NCBI RefSeq assembly: GCF_001308195.1
Contig: NZ_JXDF01000017.1
Coordinates: forward strand, 124,001-188,000
Direction of reading: 5' to 3'
Origin: Apilactobacillus kunkeei
GTDB lineage: Bacteria; Bacillota; Bacilli; Lactobacillales; Lactobacillaceae
Length of the DNA stretch: 64,000 bases
The first letter of the stretch is position 1; the number at the start of each line of letters is the position of its first letter. Shown here in pieces: positions 55,713-64,000 of the stretch. A program made the translations under genes and the position numbers. A model generated the notes under the pieces. The model was not told the DNA's origin. It did no database searches and worked only from the letters and a program-made list of their open reading frames with translations.

Positions 55713-56825
55713 TTATTCAAGGAAATCCTTTAGTTGTTTACTTCTGGATGGGTGGCGTAACTTTCTCAAAGCCTTAGCTTCAATTTGTCTAATTCTTTCA
55801 CGAGTAACACCAAAAACCTTACCAACTTCTTCAAGGGTTCTAGTACGACCATCGTCTAGACCGAAACGTAATCTTAAAACGTTTTCTTCACGGTCAGTTA
55901 GAGTATCTAAGACACCTTCAAGTTGTTCCTTTAGTAATTCGTATGCAGCGTGGTCGGCTGGACTAGTTGCATCTTGGTCTTCGATAAAGTCACCTAAGTG
56001 AGAGTCATCTTCTTCACCAATTGGTGTTTCTAGAGAAACTGGTTCTTGAGAAATCTTTAGAATGCTTCTAACCTTTTGAGTTGGCATATCCATTTCAGCA
56101 CCAATTTCTTCGGGTGTAGGTTCACGACCTAAATCTTGAAGTAATTGTCTTTGAATACGGATTAATTTGTTGATTGTTTCAACCATGTGAACTGGAATTC
56201 TGATAGTTCTAGCTTGGTCAGCAATCGCACGTGTAATAGCTTGTCTAATCCACCAAGTAGCGTAAGTTGAGAACTTGAAACCTTTTCTGTAATCAAACTT
56301 TTCTACAGCCTTCATTAGACCCATGTTACCTTCTTGGATTAAGTCCAAGAATTGCATACCACGACCAACGTAACGCTTAGCAATTGAAACAACCAAACGA
56401 AGGTTAGCTTCAGCTAGTTCTTGTTTAGCTTCTTCGTCGCCTTCTTCGATACGAAGAGCCAAGTCAACTTCTTGGTCAGCAGTTAGAAGTGGAACACGTC
56501 CAATTTCTTTTAGGTACATTCTAACTGGGTCGTTAATCTTAACACCAGTAGGAGCTGAAGCTGAGTTCTTCAATTCAGCTTGAGTAACCTTTTTAGCTGC
56601 TTCTAGGGCACGTGGATCTGGATCACCATTTTTATCAACAACACTAATACCAGCGTCTTCAATTTTTTCTAGTAATTCGTACATTTCCGTCTTAGTTAGC
56701 TTGAATGGCACAGCAATTGTGTCATTAACATCGTCATAAGTAACGTGTCCAACTTTCTTTTGCTTCTTAATTAAAGCATTGGTTGATTCTTTTAGTTCTT
56801 TCTTGTTTAACTTCTTTTCAGCCAT
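55713..56825 (-). CDS. rpoD: Primary sigma factor SigA (RpoD)
   Basis: Directs RNA polymerase to housekeeping promoters. The 370-residue protein has region 1.1 (about 1-75), regions 2.1-2.4 ([17 protein letters not shown]), region 3 and the region 4.2 helix-turn-helix ([18 protein letters not shown]). It lacks the large non-conserved region of Gram-negative sigma-70. It follows dnaG by 16 bases, the conserved core of the macromolecular synthesis operon. Confidence 0.98.
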   Translation of the reverse strand: MAEKKLNKKELKESTNALIKKQKKVGHVTYDDVNDTIAVPFKLTKTEMYELLEKIEDAGISVVDKNGDPDPRALEAAKKVTQAELKNSASAPTGVKINDPVRMYLKEIGRVPLLTADQEVDLALRIEEGDEEAKQELAEANLRLVVSIAKRYVGRGMQFLDLIQEGNMGLMKAVEKFDYRKGFKFSTYATWWIRQAITRAIADQARTIRIPVHMVETINKLIRIQRQLLQDLGREPTPEEIGAEMDMPTQKVRSILKISQEPVSLETPIGEEDDSHLGDFIEDQDATSPADHAAYELLKEQLEGVLDTLTDREENVLRLRFGLDDGRTRTLEEVGKVFGVTRERIRQIEAKALRKLRHPSRSKQLKDFLE

Positions 56826-56841
56826 TAAAGTGCCTCCTAAA

Positions 56842-58674
56842 TTACGATCTGTCGTTCAACTGTTTTTGTCTTTGTAACTTGATGATTTCCATCGCTAGTT
56901 CAGTTTGTTTATCAACATCCCCTAGCTTCTTGGCATCATTCAATTCAGCCTGTTTGTTCTTAAGCTGAACATCGATCGGCGCCTCATTCATTATTATATT
57001 AACATAATCGTCAACCTCTTCTTTATTTGGCGCATCGCTTAACGGTAACATTTCGATATTAATCAACATATTTTGTAACTTTTCTTCTTTAATGAAGTCT
57101 TGAAACTCTGCTGACTTATATTCGTCATGTGTTGCCATATAGCCTTGTGCCAATGTGTATAGAAGTTGAAAATCATCATCCACAAATGAAAAACCATCTT
57201 TACTCATCAAATGTTGCCACATTTCACGTGACATCAAAATGCGATTAAATAGATATAATTCCGCCAATTCAACCTTGCTATGTGATCTGACGTTATCAAT
57301 TGGTTGGATGACTGGATGACCTTGTTGTGGTTCATCCCTTGATTTTTGAATCGACTTGTTAACGTTGTTCTTTTGAATATAGGTATTCATTCGATTAGTT
57401 AAATCTAACTTGTTCAAGTTAAATTGATCAGATAATTGGTTAACATAAATGTCTCTTTCCAATGGATCGGAAATCTTAGCAACTTCCTGTAAGACATCGT
57501 TAATATAACTAATCTGGTCAGTTTCATTATCCAAGTTACGGTTCAACTTGAAGTATCGCATCTTAAACGAAAGTGGTGATTCGTAGGCGGAATGCATATA
57601 ACTAGCAAACTTTTCCTCACCATATTGTTTACGATATTCATCGGGATCAATTCCCTCAGGCATTTGAATAACACCTAGAGATAAATCTGTATTACCTAAT
57701 AATGACAATGCTCGATTAATCGCATTTTGTCCCGGTGCATCACCATCATAACAAACACTAACGCTTGGTGTTAAACGTTTAATCGTAGCAATTTGTTCGG
57801 TGGTAAGACTAGTTCCCATTGAAGCAATTCCGTTGGTCACACCTGATTGATAAGCGGAAATAACATCCATGAATCCTTCAAACAAGATAACGTTTTTTTG
57901 CTTTTGAATGGTTGTCTTGGCATCAGATAGGTTGAATAAGACTTTTCGTTTGTTGAAAATATCAGTTTCAGGACTGTTTAGGTATTTTGCCGTTGAGGCA
58001 TTTTTATCCATTACACGTCCTGAGAAACCAATCAGATTACCAAACTCGTTTTTAATTGGGAACATGATACGGTCAAAGAAACGATCACGAAGTTTACCAT
58101 CATCAGTTTCAATAAATAAACCAGATTTTCTCATGTCATCATATTGAACTTTCTTGTTTTCCAAAAACTTATTTAAGATTTGTTCCTTAGGTGCAAACCC
58201 CAAACGGTAGAACTTGATGGTGTCATCGGTCAATCCACGTTCGTGCAAGTAATCTAATGCCGGTTGTCCCACTTCTGTATTCATCAAAATATGACTATAC
58301 AATTCAGTGGCTAGCTCATGCATATCGATTAATTTTTTCTCAACCGGATTGATGTTTGATTTAGCTTTATTGGAATGCTTATATTGATCAGGAATTTCAA
58401 TTCCTTGCATGTCAGCAACTCTCATTACCGCTTCCGGATATGAAAGATTTTCCAATTCCATCATGAACTTAAAGACATTTCCACCTCTTCCACAACTGAA
58501 ACAGTGAAAGATTTGTTTTTGTTCATTAACAGAAAATGATGCAGTGTTTTCATTATGAAATGGACATATACCAAATAGATTACTACCAGATTTTTTCAAT
58601 GAAACAAACTGACCAACCACATCGGCAATGTTGGTTTCATTTCTAATCTGATCAATTACTTCTTCAGGAATCAT
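56842..58674 (-). CDS. dnaG: DNA primase DnaG
   Basis: Makes RNA primers for replication. The 610-residue protein has the CHC2 zinc finger (Cys37, His40, Cys58, Cys61) and the RNA polymerase core. The TOPRIM domain follows ([11 protein letters not shown] and the [10 protein letters not shown] acidic pair), then the C-terminal DnaB-binding domain. The start at 58674 (MIPEEVIDQ) fits the family; the upstream GTG extension crosses the glyS terminator. A GGAG lies 11 bases upstream. Confidence 0.95.
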   Translation of the reverse strand: MIPEEVIDQIRNETNIADVVGQFVSLKKSGSNLFGICPFHNENTASFSVNEQKQIFHCFSCGRGGNVFKFMMELENLSYPEAVMRVADMQGIEIPDQYKHSNKAKSNINPVEKKLIDMHELATELYSHILMNTEVGQPALDYLHERGLTDDTIKFYRLGFAPKEQILNKFLENKKVQYDDMRKSGLFIETDDGKLRDRFFDRIMFPIKNEFGNLIGFSGRVMDKNASTAKYLNSPETDIFNKRKVLFNLSDAKTTIQKQKNVILFEGFMDVISAYQSGVTNGIASMGTSLTTEQIATIKRLTPSVSVCYDGDAPGQNAINRALSLLGNTDLSLGVIQMPEGIDPDEYRKQYGEEKFASYMHSAYESPLSFKMRYFKLNRNLDNETDQISYINDVLQEVAKISDPLERDIYVNQLSDQFNLNKLDLTNRMNTYIQKNNVNKSIQKSRDEPQQGHPVIQPIDNVRSHSKVELAELYLFNRILMSREMWQHLMSKDGFSFVDDDFQLLYTLAQGYMATHDEYKSAEFQDFIKEEKLQNMLINIEMLPLSDAPNKEEVDDYVNIIMNEAPIDVQLKNKQAELNDAKKLGDVDKQTELAMEIIKLQRQKQLNDRS

Positions 58675-58698
58675 TGTCAGCATATCTCCTTTCACTGA

Positions 58699-58731
58699 TA
58701 AAAGTCGCACCGATTTTTAGTGCGACTTTTG
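58699..58731 (-). terminator. Terminator hairpin between glyS and dnaG
   Basis: AAAAGTCGCAC pairs with GTGCGACTTTT around a 9-base AT-rich loop, with T residues following on the minus strand. It lies only about 25 bases upstream of the dnaG start codon. Confidence 0.85.
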
Positions 58732-58749
58732 TTAAAAATACGAATAAAT

Positions 58750-58755
58750 ATTATA
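58750..58755 (-). promoter_or_regulatory. Consensus -10 box upstream of dnaG
   Basis: A perfect TATAAT on the minus strand in the glyS-dnaG gap without a good -35. If used, the transcript would pass through the hairpin at 58699-58731 before dnaG. Confidence 0.35.
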
Positions 58756-58794
58756 CAGTATTTTATCAACCCATCATAGGTTTGTCTATCAATT

Positions 58795-60873
58795 CTATTT
58801 TACGATTAGTTGGTTTAAATCAGCAAACCAGTTAATCATGTTTGATAACTTAGTTAATTCACGTAAGTGATTGTTCTTAACGTTTTCTTCTTTAGCCATA
58901 ACCATTGTTTGGTCAAAGTAGTCGTTAATTGAATCTTTCAAGTCGAATAACTTGTTGTATTCATCGTTTGCACTTAGTGAGAAGAAATCACCTGAGATTG
59001 CATCAACATTTGAATGAAGCTTCTTTTCAGAATCGTTTTCAAATAATGATTCATCAACATTTAAGTCGTCTGCGGCAAAGTCTTGCTTTTCTGAAATTCT
59101 TAGAACACGAGTTAATGCTTCAACAGATTCCTTGAAGTTATCATCTTCCTTGTGTTCGTTTAGAATATCGGCAACGTTAAAGATAAATTCAATATTATCG
59201 TTGTTTGAGTTACCTGCAGCATCGATAATATCATGTCTAATCTTGTCAGCCTTTAGTTGCTTAACAATTCTATCCTTGATGAATGAAACGATTTCGCTAA
59301 TTTCCTTGTTTTGATCCAAGTCAGGAGCAACGTTTGCATCCTTTTCAGCGTTGATAAATGCTTCCATCATTTCAGTTAAGTTGAAGTTTAATTCTTCGTT
59401 CTTAACAATTCTAACGATACCGTTAGCTTGTCTTCTCAATGCGTATGGGTCATTTGAACCGCTTGGAATCATACCAGCGGCAAAGAAAGTTAGGATACTG
59501 TCAAACTTATCAGCTAGGGAAAGAACTGAACCAACCTTGGTTGCTGGTAGTTCACCTGTTGCTGAGATTGGCATGTAGTGTTCACGAATAGCAGTAGCAA
59601 CAGCTTCATTTTCACCCTTTAATAGAGCGTACTTTTCACCCATTACACCTTGTAGTTCTGAGAATTCACCAACCATACCGGTTACTAAATCGAACTTGTA
59701 AATTTGAGCAGCACGTTTAACATCTTTTAGTTCTTGGTCGCTTAGTTTAGCATGTTGACCAATTACTTCGGCAATCTTTTCAACACGTTGCATCTTTTCA
59801 AACATAGTTGAAATCTTGTCGTGGAAGCTTACCTTCTTTAGCTTGTTTACGTAGAAGTCGATATCCTTAGCTTGATCTTCTTGGTAGAAGAACATTGCAT
59901 CTTCTAGACGTGCAGTAAGCACTTTTTCGTTACCAGCAATCACGTTTTCGATGTATTCGCTGTTACCGTTTCTAACTGAGATAAAGAATGGTAAGATGTT
60001 ACCATTTTGATCGTTAACGTAGAAGAATCTTTGGTTATCCTTCATTGAAGTAATTAGAACTTCTGAAGGTAGTTGTAGGTATTTTTCATCGAACTTACCA
60101 AAGAATGCAGTTGGCCATTCAACCAAGTTGTTAACTTCTTCAAGTAGACCTGGGTTGATGTTAATTACCCAGTTGTTTTCATCTTGAATTTCTTTAATTT
60201 GTTTTACGATTAAGTCTTTACGTTTTTGAGCATCAACAATTACAAATTGTTCTTTTAGCTTTTCTTCGTATTCATCAGCTGAGTTAATGGTTGTGTCTTG
60301 ACCTAAGAATCTGTGGCCACGACTAACGTTTGAAGCAGTAACGTCTAGAATTTGAATTGGTAATACTTCGTCATCTAATAGAGCTACCATCCATCTAATT
60401 GGACGAATGAAGTCTAAACGGTAAACGTTCCACTTCATTAGTGTTGGGAATGTCATGCTTGTGATAACATCCTTTAGTCCCATTAGAACTTCTTTAACAG
60501 GCTTTCCGGCGATGTGTTTTTCAACAAAAACATATTCAGTACCCTTAACTTCTTTAAAGGTAATATCGTCTGTGCTTAAGCCTTGTCCCTTAGTGAAACC
60601 AATGGCTGCTTTTGACCAGTTGCCTTCGTCATCTAAAGCAATCTTCTTAGCAGGACCCTTTACAGTTTCGTTTACGTCAGGTTGTTTGTCAGCTAAACCT
60701 TCAATTTGGATAGTTAAACGACGAGGAGTTGAGAATGGCTTAACAGCATCAAAATCGATTCTTTGATCTTTTAAGTAATCTTCAGTCTTCTTAACTAATT
60801 GTTTGATACTAGGAGTTACCACATGAGCTGGCATTTCTTCTAGTCCAATTTCAAGTAAAAATGTGTGAGCCAT
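58795..60873 (-). CDS. glyS: Glycyl-tRNA synthetase beta subunit
   Basis: The 692-residue beta subunit of the bacterial alpha2-beta2 GlyRS, needed for tRNA recognition. The start overlaps the glyQ stop by one base (TAATG). The N-terminus FLLEIGLEEMPA, the internal HD-like domain and the C-terminal anticodon-binding domain are present. Length is typical of lactobacilli. Confidence 0.97.
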   Translation of the reverse strand: MAHTFLLEIGLEEMPAHVVTPSIKQLVKKTEDYLKDQRIDFDAVKPFSTPRRLTIQIEGLADKQPDVNETVKGPAKKIALDDEGNWSKAAIGFTKGQGLSTDDITFKEVKGTEYVFVEKHIAGKPVKEVLMGLKDVITSMTFPTLMKWNVYRLDFIRPIRWMVALLDDEVLPIQILDVTASNVSRGHRFLGQDTTINSADEYEEKLKEQFVIVDAQKRKDLIVKQIKEIQDENNWVININPGLLEEVNNLVEWPTAFFGKFDEKYLQLPSEVLITSMKDNQRFFYVNDQNGNILPFFISVRNGNSEYIENVIAGNEKVLTARLEDAMFFYQEDQAKDIDFYVNKLKKVSFHDKISTMFEKMQRVEKIAEVIGQHAKLSDQELKDVKRAAQIYKFDLVTGMVGEFSELQGVMGEKYALLKGENEAVATAIREHYMPISATGELPATKVGSVLSLADKFDSILTFFAAGMIPSGSNDPYALRRQANGIVRIVKNEELNFNLTEMMEAFINAEKDANVAPDLDQNKEISEIVSFIKDRIVKQLKADKIRHDIIDAAGNSNNDNIEFIFNVADILNEHKEDDNFKESVEALTRVLRISEKQDFAADDLNVDESLFENDSEKKLHSNVDAISGDFFSLSANDEYNKLFDLKDSINDYFDQTMVMAKEENVKNNHLRELTKLSNMINWFADLNQLIVK

Positions 60874-61805
60874 TATTTTTCCTCCTTGTTTTCATCATCT
60901 TTTAGAAGAGATTGTCTTAATTTTTCATCTTTGATAAGTGGGAAACCACGTTTTTTTCTTTCAGCAATGAAGGCCTTAGCGATTTCTCTAGCCATTCTTC
61001 TGATTCTTGAAAGATATCCGGCACGTTCAGTAACTGAAACGGCACCTCTAGCATCTAATAAGTTAAATGTGTGGCTACATTTTAGAACGTAGTCGTATGC
61101 GGGGTGAACTAAGCCGTTTGCGATTTGTTTTTTAGCTTCTGTTTCGAAGTCATCAAACATCTTTAATAACATTTCTTGGTTACTTTCTTCGAAACTGTAT
61201 TTTGAGTGTTCGTATTCTGGTTCCTTAAAGATATCACCGTACTTAACACCATCACTCCATTCTAGTTCAAAAACGTTGTTAACGTCTTGAACATATGAAG
61301 CAAGTCTTTCTAGACCGTAAGTAATTTCTGAAGCAACAGGGTTCATTTCTTGACCACCAACGATTTGGAAGTAAGTAAATTGAGTAACTTCCATTCCGTC
61401 TAGCCAGATTTCCCAACCAACACCGGCACAACCCATTGATGGGTTTTCCCAGTTATCTTCAACGAAACGAATATCGTGTTCTTCTGGGTTAATGCCAAGT
61501 TCTTTTAAACTATCCAAGTATAGTTCTTGGATGTTTTCAGGAGATGGTTTCATGATTACTTGGAATTGGTGATGTTGGTATAAACGGTTAGGGTTTTCAC
61601 CATATCTACCATCAGCAGGTCTTCTAGAAGGTTCAACGTATGCTGCGTTCCATGGTTCAGGTCCAATTGCACGTAAGAATGTGTATGGACTCATAGTTCC
61701 GGCACCCTTTTCAGTATCGTATGCTTGCATTAACATACAACCTTGTGATGACCAGTATTGTTGTAATTTTAAAATGATGTCTTGCATTGACAACTTTTCT
61801 GTCAT
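60873..61805 (-). CDS. glyQ: Glycyl-tRNA synthetase alpha subunit
   Basis: The 310-residue catalytic subunit of the tetrameric GlyRS. It has class II core features ([28 protein letters not shown], and [12 protein letters not shown]). It is directly downstream of a glycine T-box leader and overlaps glyS by one base. Confidence 0.97.
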   Translation of the reverse strand: MTEKLSMQDIILKLQQYWSSQGCMLMQAYDTEKGAGTMSPYTFLRAIGPEPWNAAYVEPSRRPADGRYGENPNRLYQHHQFQVIMKPSPENIQELYLDSLKELGINPEEHDIRFVEDNWENPSMGCAGVGWEIWLDGMEVTQFTYFQIVGGQEMNPVASEITYGLERLASYVQDVNNVFELEWSDGVKYGDIFKEPEYEHSKYSFEESNQEMLLKMFDDFETEAKKQIANGLVHPAYDYVLKCSHTFNLLDARGAVSVTERAGYLSRIRRMAREIAKAFIAERKKRGFPLIKDEKLRQSLLKDDENKEEK

Positions 61806-61832
61806 GTTACTTCCTCCTAATAAACGAATGGC

Positions 61833-62048
61833 ATAAAAAAAACCTATGCAAAAAGTATACTTAAATACAGTTTACATAGGGACGATTATTCGCGGTTCCA
61901 CCCTACTTCTGACTTTCGTCAGCAGCTTGATTTCTTTGGTTCAAAAAGTGCCAATCATTGAAAATGCAAGTAGCTCACACTGTCCTACTATCGCTGGATA
62001 TCATTTTATTCAATGACCCTCTTTTGTCATTACCATTCGTATTTATTT
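61833..62048 (-). promoter_or_regulatory. Glycine T-box leader of glyQS
   Basis: The minus strand has the T-box AGGGTGGAACCGCG (61891-61904), where the UGGA variant would pair with the UCCA end of tRNA-Gly. The specifier codon GGC is at 61950-61952. The terminator CCTATGTAAAC...GCATAGG with a T run is at 61833-61884. Uncharged tRNA-Gly should stabilise the antiterminator. Confidence 0.94.
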
Positions 62049-62054
62049 AACTTA

Positions 62055-62083
62055 ATTATAGTTTACAATTGCTAAAAAATCAA
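62055..62083 (-). promoter_or_regulatory. Promoter of glyQS
   Basis: Minus-strand TTGATT (62078-62083) and a perfect TATAAT (62055-62060) with a 17-base spacer, just upstream of the T-box leader. Confidence 0.8.
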
Positions 62084-62085
62084 TT

Positions 62086-62847
62086 CTATAATCTTAGGTC
62101 ATTCATTTGATCTAAGAAACTTTTACTCTTTAAATGAATTCCTACAGAATCCGAGTAAATCTTATCGAGTAACATTCTTAAATTTTGCTTTGTATTGTCA
62201 TTTACGTTAACGTTACCCAATTTATTTAAATCAATAATTGAAAAACGACGTAAATAATAAATGGTCTTTTGATCTAAGTGCAAACGATTAGCATCTAAAT
62301 GAAAGTGATTTTGGCAAATCAATCCACCATAGGCTTCAGAATAGTCAAAGTTAAGATCAGTACGACCACAAATGGCGCATCCCCTTAGTTCAGGTTGTAC
62401 CCCAAACTCACCTAAAAGTTGGATTTCACAGATGTTGGTAATCACCTCAGGGTCAACCCCGTTATCGATTAATCGTAACGCTGCAAACAACTGGTTGAAC
62501 CAATGCGGAATTGGTGTTGAGTCAGGAAATGCAACGTCGACTAAAGACATAATGTAAGTAGCATAGGCATTTAAGAAAATATCCTCGCTAATGTTTTCAT
62601 AATGGTCAGTATCTAATCCACTATAAATATAAGATAAGTTTTCAGCATTTATCTTTCCAGAATACGTACCATAGGTAAAAGGCAAGATATCCGCCATCAT
62701 CTTAAAGCCCCTTTTTCGAGCGCCTCGAATGAAAAACATCTTCTTGCCTGCCTCGGCCGTTAAAAACTTAACTAACATATCATTTTCTTTAAAGTTCTTT
62801 CGGTATAGTAAAATACCGTGAAAATTCATATATGTTTGTGAATCCAT
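62086..62847 (-). CDS. recO: DNA repair protein RecO
   Basis: Acts with RecF and RecR to load RecA on SSB-coated DNA. The 253-residue protein has the N-terminal OB-fold (about 1-80; GILLYRKNFKENDMLVKFLT) and a helical C-terminal domain with a four-cysteine-type zinc element of which three cysteines and a histidine are visible (CAICGRTD, LICQNH). It follows era by 27 bases, a conserved pair in Firmicutes. Confidence 0.94.
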   Translation of the reverse strand: MDSQTYMNFHGILLYRKNFKENDMLVKFLTAEAGKKMFFIRGARKRGFKMMADILPFTYGTYSGKINAENLSYIYSGLDTDHYENISEDIFLNAYATYIMSLVDVAFPDSTPIPHWFNQLFAALRLIDNGVDPEVITNICEIQLLGEFGVQPELRGCAICGRTDLNFDYSEAYGGLICQNHFHLDANRLHLDQKTIYYLRRFSIIDLNKLGNVNVNDNTKQNLRMLLDKIYSDSVGIHLKSKSFLDQMNDLRL

Positions 62848-62874
62848 TTTTATTCACCGACCATTTTTAAAATT

Positions 62875-63783
62875 TTAGTAATTATCTTTCTTGTATCCTA
62901 ATGACTTAAGAACGGATGATTCATTACGCCATCCAGGATGAACCTTAACCCAAAGTTTTAGATAAACCTTGCTACCTAATAAGTCTTCGATATCTTGTCT
63001 TGCAAGTGTTCCAATCTTCTTTAGCATTGATCCTTGCTTACCAATTAAGATTCCCTTTTGTCCAGGACGGTCTACTAAGATATCAGCTTGGATATCTACA
63101 TTGCCGTTTTCCTTGGTCTTCATGCTTAAGATATCAATCGCAATTGAGTAAGGGATTTCGTCTCTTGCTAACATTAAGATTTTTTCTCTGATTAATTCAG
63201 CAACGATAAAACGTTCTGGGTGATCAGTTACTTCGTCTTCTGGGTAGTATTGTGGACCCGCTGGTAATAATTGTTTTAAGTTGTCCATCAATTCATCAAC
63301 GTTGTTACCTTGTAGTGCTGAAATTGGGAAAACTTCTTTCCAATCAAGCGCTTTCTTGTAAATATCCATGATACTTAGAAGTTTATTTGGATTAATTTCA
63401 TCAATCTTGTTGATGATTAAGTAAACTGGTTTATCAATATCCTTTAAACGGTTAATGATAAAGTTATCTCCCGCACCTCTTGTTTCAGTGGCACTTACCA
63501 TGAATAAAACAGCATCAACTTCTTTTAAAGCTGAAAAAGCTGATTTTTCCATGAAATCATCTAATTTATTATTTGGTTTGTGAATTCCTGGGGTATCCAA
63601 GAAGACAATTTGTGATTCATCATCGGTGTATACACCTTGAATCTTGTTTCTAGTTGTTTGTGCTTTATCACTCATAATGGCAATTTTTTGACCGATAATA
63701 CGGTTCAAGAATGTTGATTTACCAACATTTGGTCTACCAACGATTGCCACAAATCCTGAATGAAAGTTTGGATCAAATTCCAT
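62875..63783 (-). CDS. era: GTPase Era
   Basis: Binds 16S rRNA and helps assemble the 30S subunit. The 302-residue protein has a GTPase domain with [12 protein letters not shown] (16-27), DTPG and NKID, and a C-terminal KH domain with the [11 protein letters not shown] loop. A GGAGG lies eight bases upstream of the ATG at 63783. It follows dgkA, as in many Bacilli. Confidence 0.97.
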   Translation of the reverse strand: MEFDPNFHSGFVAIVGRPNVGKSTFLNRIIGQKIAIMSDKAQTTRNKIQGVYTDDESQIVFLDTPGIHKPNNKLDDFMEKSAFSALKEVDAVLFMVSATETRGAGDNFIINRLKDIDKPVYLIINKIDEINPNKLLSIMDIYKKALDWKEVFPISALQGNNVDELMDNLKQLLPAGPQYYPEDEVTDHPERFIVAELIREKILMLARDEIPYSIAIDILSMKTKENGNVDIQADILVDRPGQKGILIGKQGSMLKKIGTLARQDIEDLLGSKVYLKLWVKVHPGWRNESSVLKSLGYKKDNY

Positions 63784-63801
63784 AATAATTCCTCCGTGCT
63801 G

Positions 63802-64000
63802 TTAAAGTCCAAATATAATTGGAACATATACCAATAATCCGATGATTGCTGCAAAGATTGACGCAATGACCACACCTGCGGCAGCGACGTCTTTGGCCTT
63901 CTTGGCAATTTCATCGTACTTATTACCAACAATTAAATTAACAATTGATTCACATAACGTATTTACAACTTCAGCGATTAAAACAATAAATATTGCTAAC
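63802..64000 (-). CDS. dgkA: Diacylglycerol/undecaprenol kinase DgkA (partial)
   Basis: The 3' part of a gene that runs off the right edge of the window. The visible 65 or so residues include a helix with AEVVNTLCESIVN, then AKDVAAAGVVIASIFAA and a final hydrophobic segment ending IIFGL. This is the DgkA family pattern of three membrane helices with catalytic acidic residues in AEVVNT. Gram-positive members phosphorylate undecaprenol. Its position upstream of era is conserved. The start lies outside the window. Confidence 0.9.
   Translation of the reverse strand, partial: LAIFIVLIAEVVNTLCESIVNLIVGNKYDEIAKKAKDVAAAGVVIASIFAAIIGLLVYVPIIFGL

Noticed and set aside
1-64000. CRISPR arrays, tRNA or rRNA genes, insertion sequences, defence islands
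   Set aside because: No regularly spaced repeats, no tRNA-like or rRNA sequences and no transposase frames were seen. All sizeable gaps are explained by leaders, promoters and terminators.

Overview
The window is a stretch of low-GC Gram-positive core chromosome from a member of the Lactobacillaceae, very probably an obligately heterofermentative one (a relative of Apilactobacillus, Fructilactobacillus or Lentilactobacillus; genus not resolved). The evidence is Bacillus/lactobacilli-type gene order, a 316-residue Lactobacillus-type thymidylate synthase, two T-box leaders, a CtsR box, a cre-like site, and dnaE followed directly by pyk with no pfkA between them. Almost all genes lie on the minus strand. 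Plus-strand exceptions are a YfhO-like membrane protein, acylphosphatase, YidC, a degenerate Xer-like protein and a DUF2929 small protein. No tRNA, rRNA, CRISPR array, insertion sequence or prophage was seen, and no gene-free stretch exceeds 300 bases.

Layout from left to right. 1-5235: 5-formyl-THF cyclo-ligase, rhomboid protease, YqgQ, ROK glucokinase and a rhodanese-like protein, then rpmG and a class B penicillin-binding protein. 5349-7946: yfhO, divergent from the PBP gene. 7990-14087: a probable single operon pheS-pheT-mltG-udk-greA behind a phenylalanine T-box. 14090-18042: trmH-HD hydrolase-hxlR, acyP, yidC, and an aldose-epimerase-like gene with a cre in its promoter. 18110-25590: ypmR-ypmS-yozE and rbgA-rnhB-dprA-topA-xerC. 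25647-30238: cca-abcF-thyA-folA. 30367-36340: Xer-like pseudo-recombinase, ypiA, hup, der, rpsA and cmk. 36362-40237: an FMN riboswitch followed by ribU-ypbB-recQ and a LysM protein. 40298-44467: cvfB-xerD-ribT-scpA-scpB-rluB. 44576-50153: pyk, dnaE and the DUF2929 gene. 50190-55624: clpB with a CtsR box, pepT, nif3 and trmK. 55713-62060: glycine T-box, glyQ-glyS, dnaG and rpoD. 62086-64000: recO, era and a partial dgkA.

Functionally this is a housekeeping region. It covers translation (pheST, glyQS, rpsA, rpmG, der, era, rbgA), replication and chromosome dynamics (dnaE, dnaG, topA, xerC, xerD, scpAB, hup, dprA, recO, recQ), folate and dTMP supply (5-FCL, folA, thyA), envelope synthesis (PBP, mltG, yidC, yfhO, dgkA) and stress response (clpB). 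I did not find a convincing new defence or mobile system. The most interesting observations are regulatory layouts and degenerate paralogues. They are a Xer-like protein lacking most catalytic residues, a clpB promoter whose predicted start lies inside a strong terminator hairpin, a Phe T-box apparently controlling mltG-udk-greA, an FMN riboswitch ahead of ypbB-recQ, and two contracted gene clusters (no pfkA beside pyk; no trmFO or hslVU beside topA-xerC).
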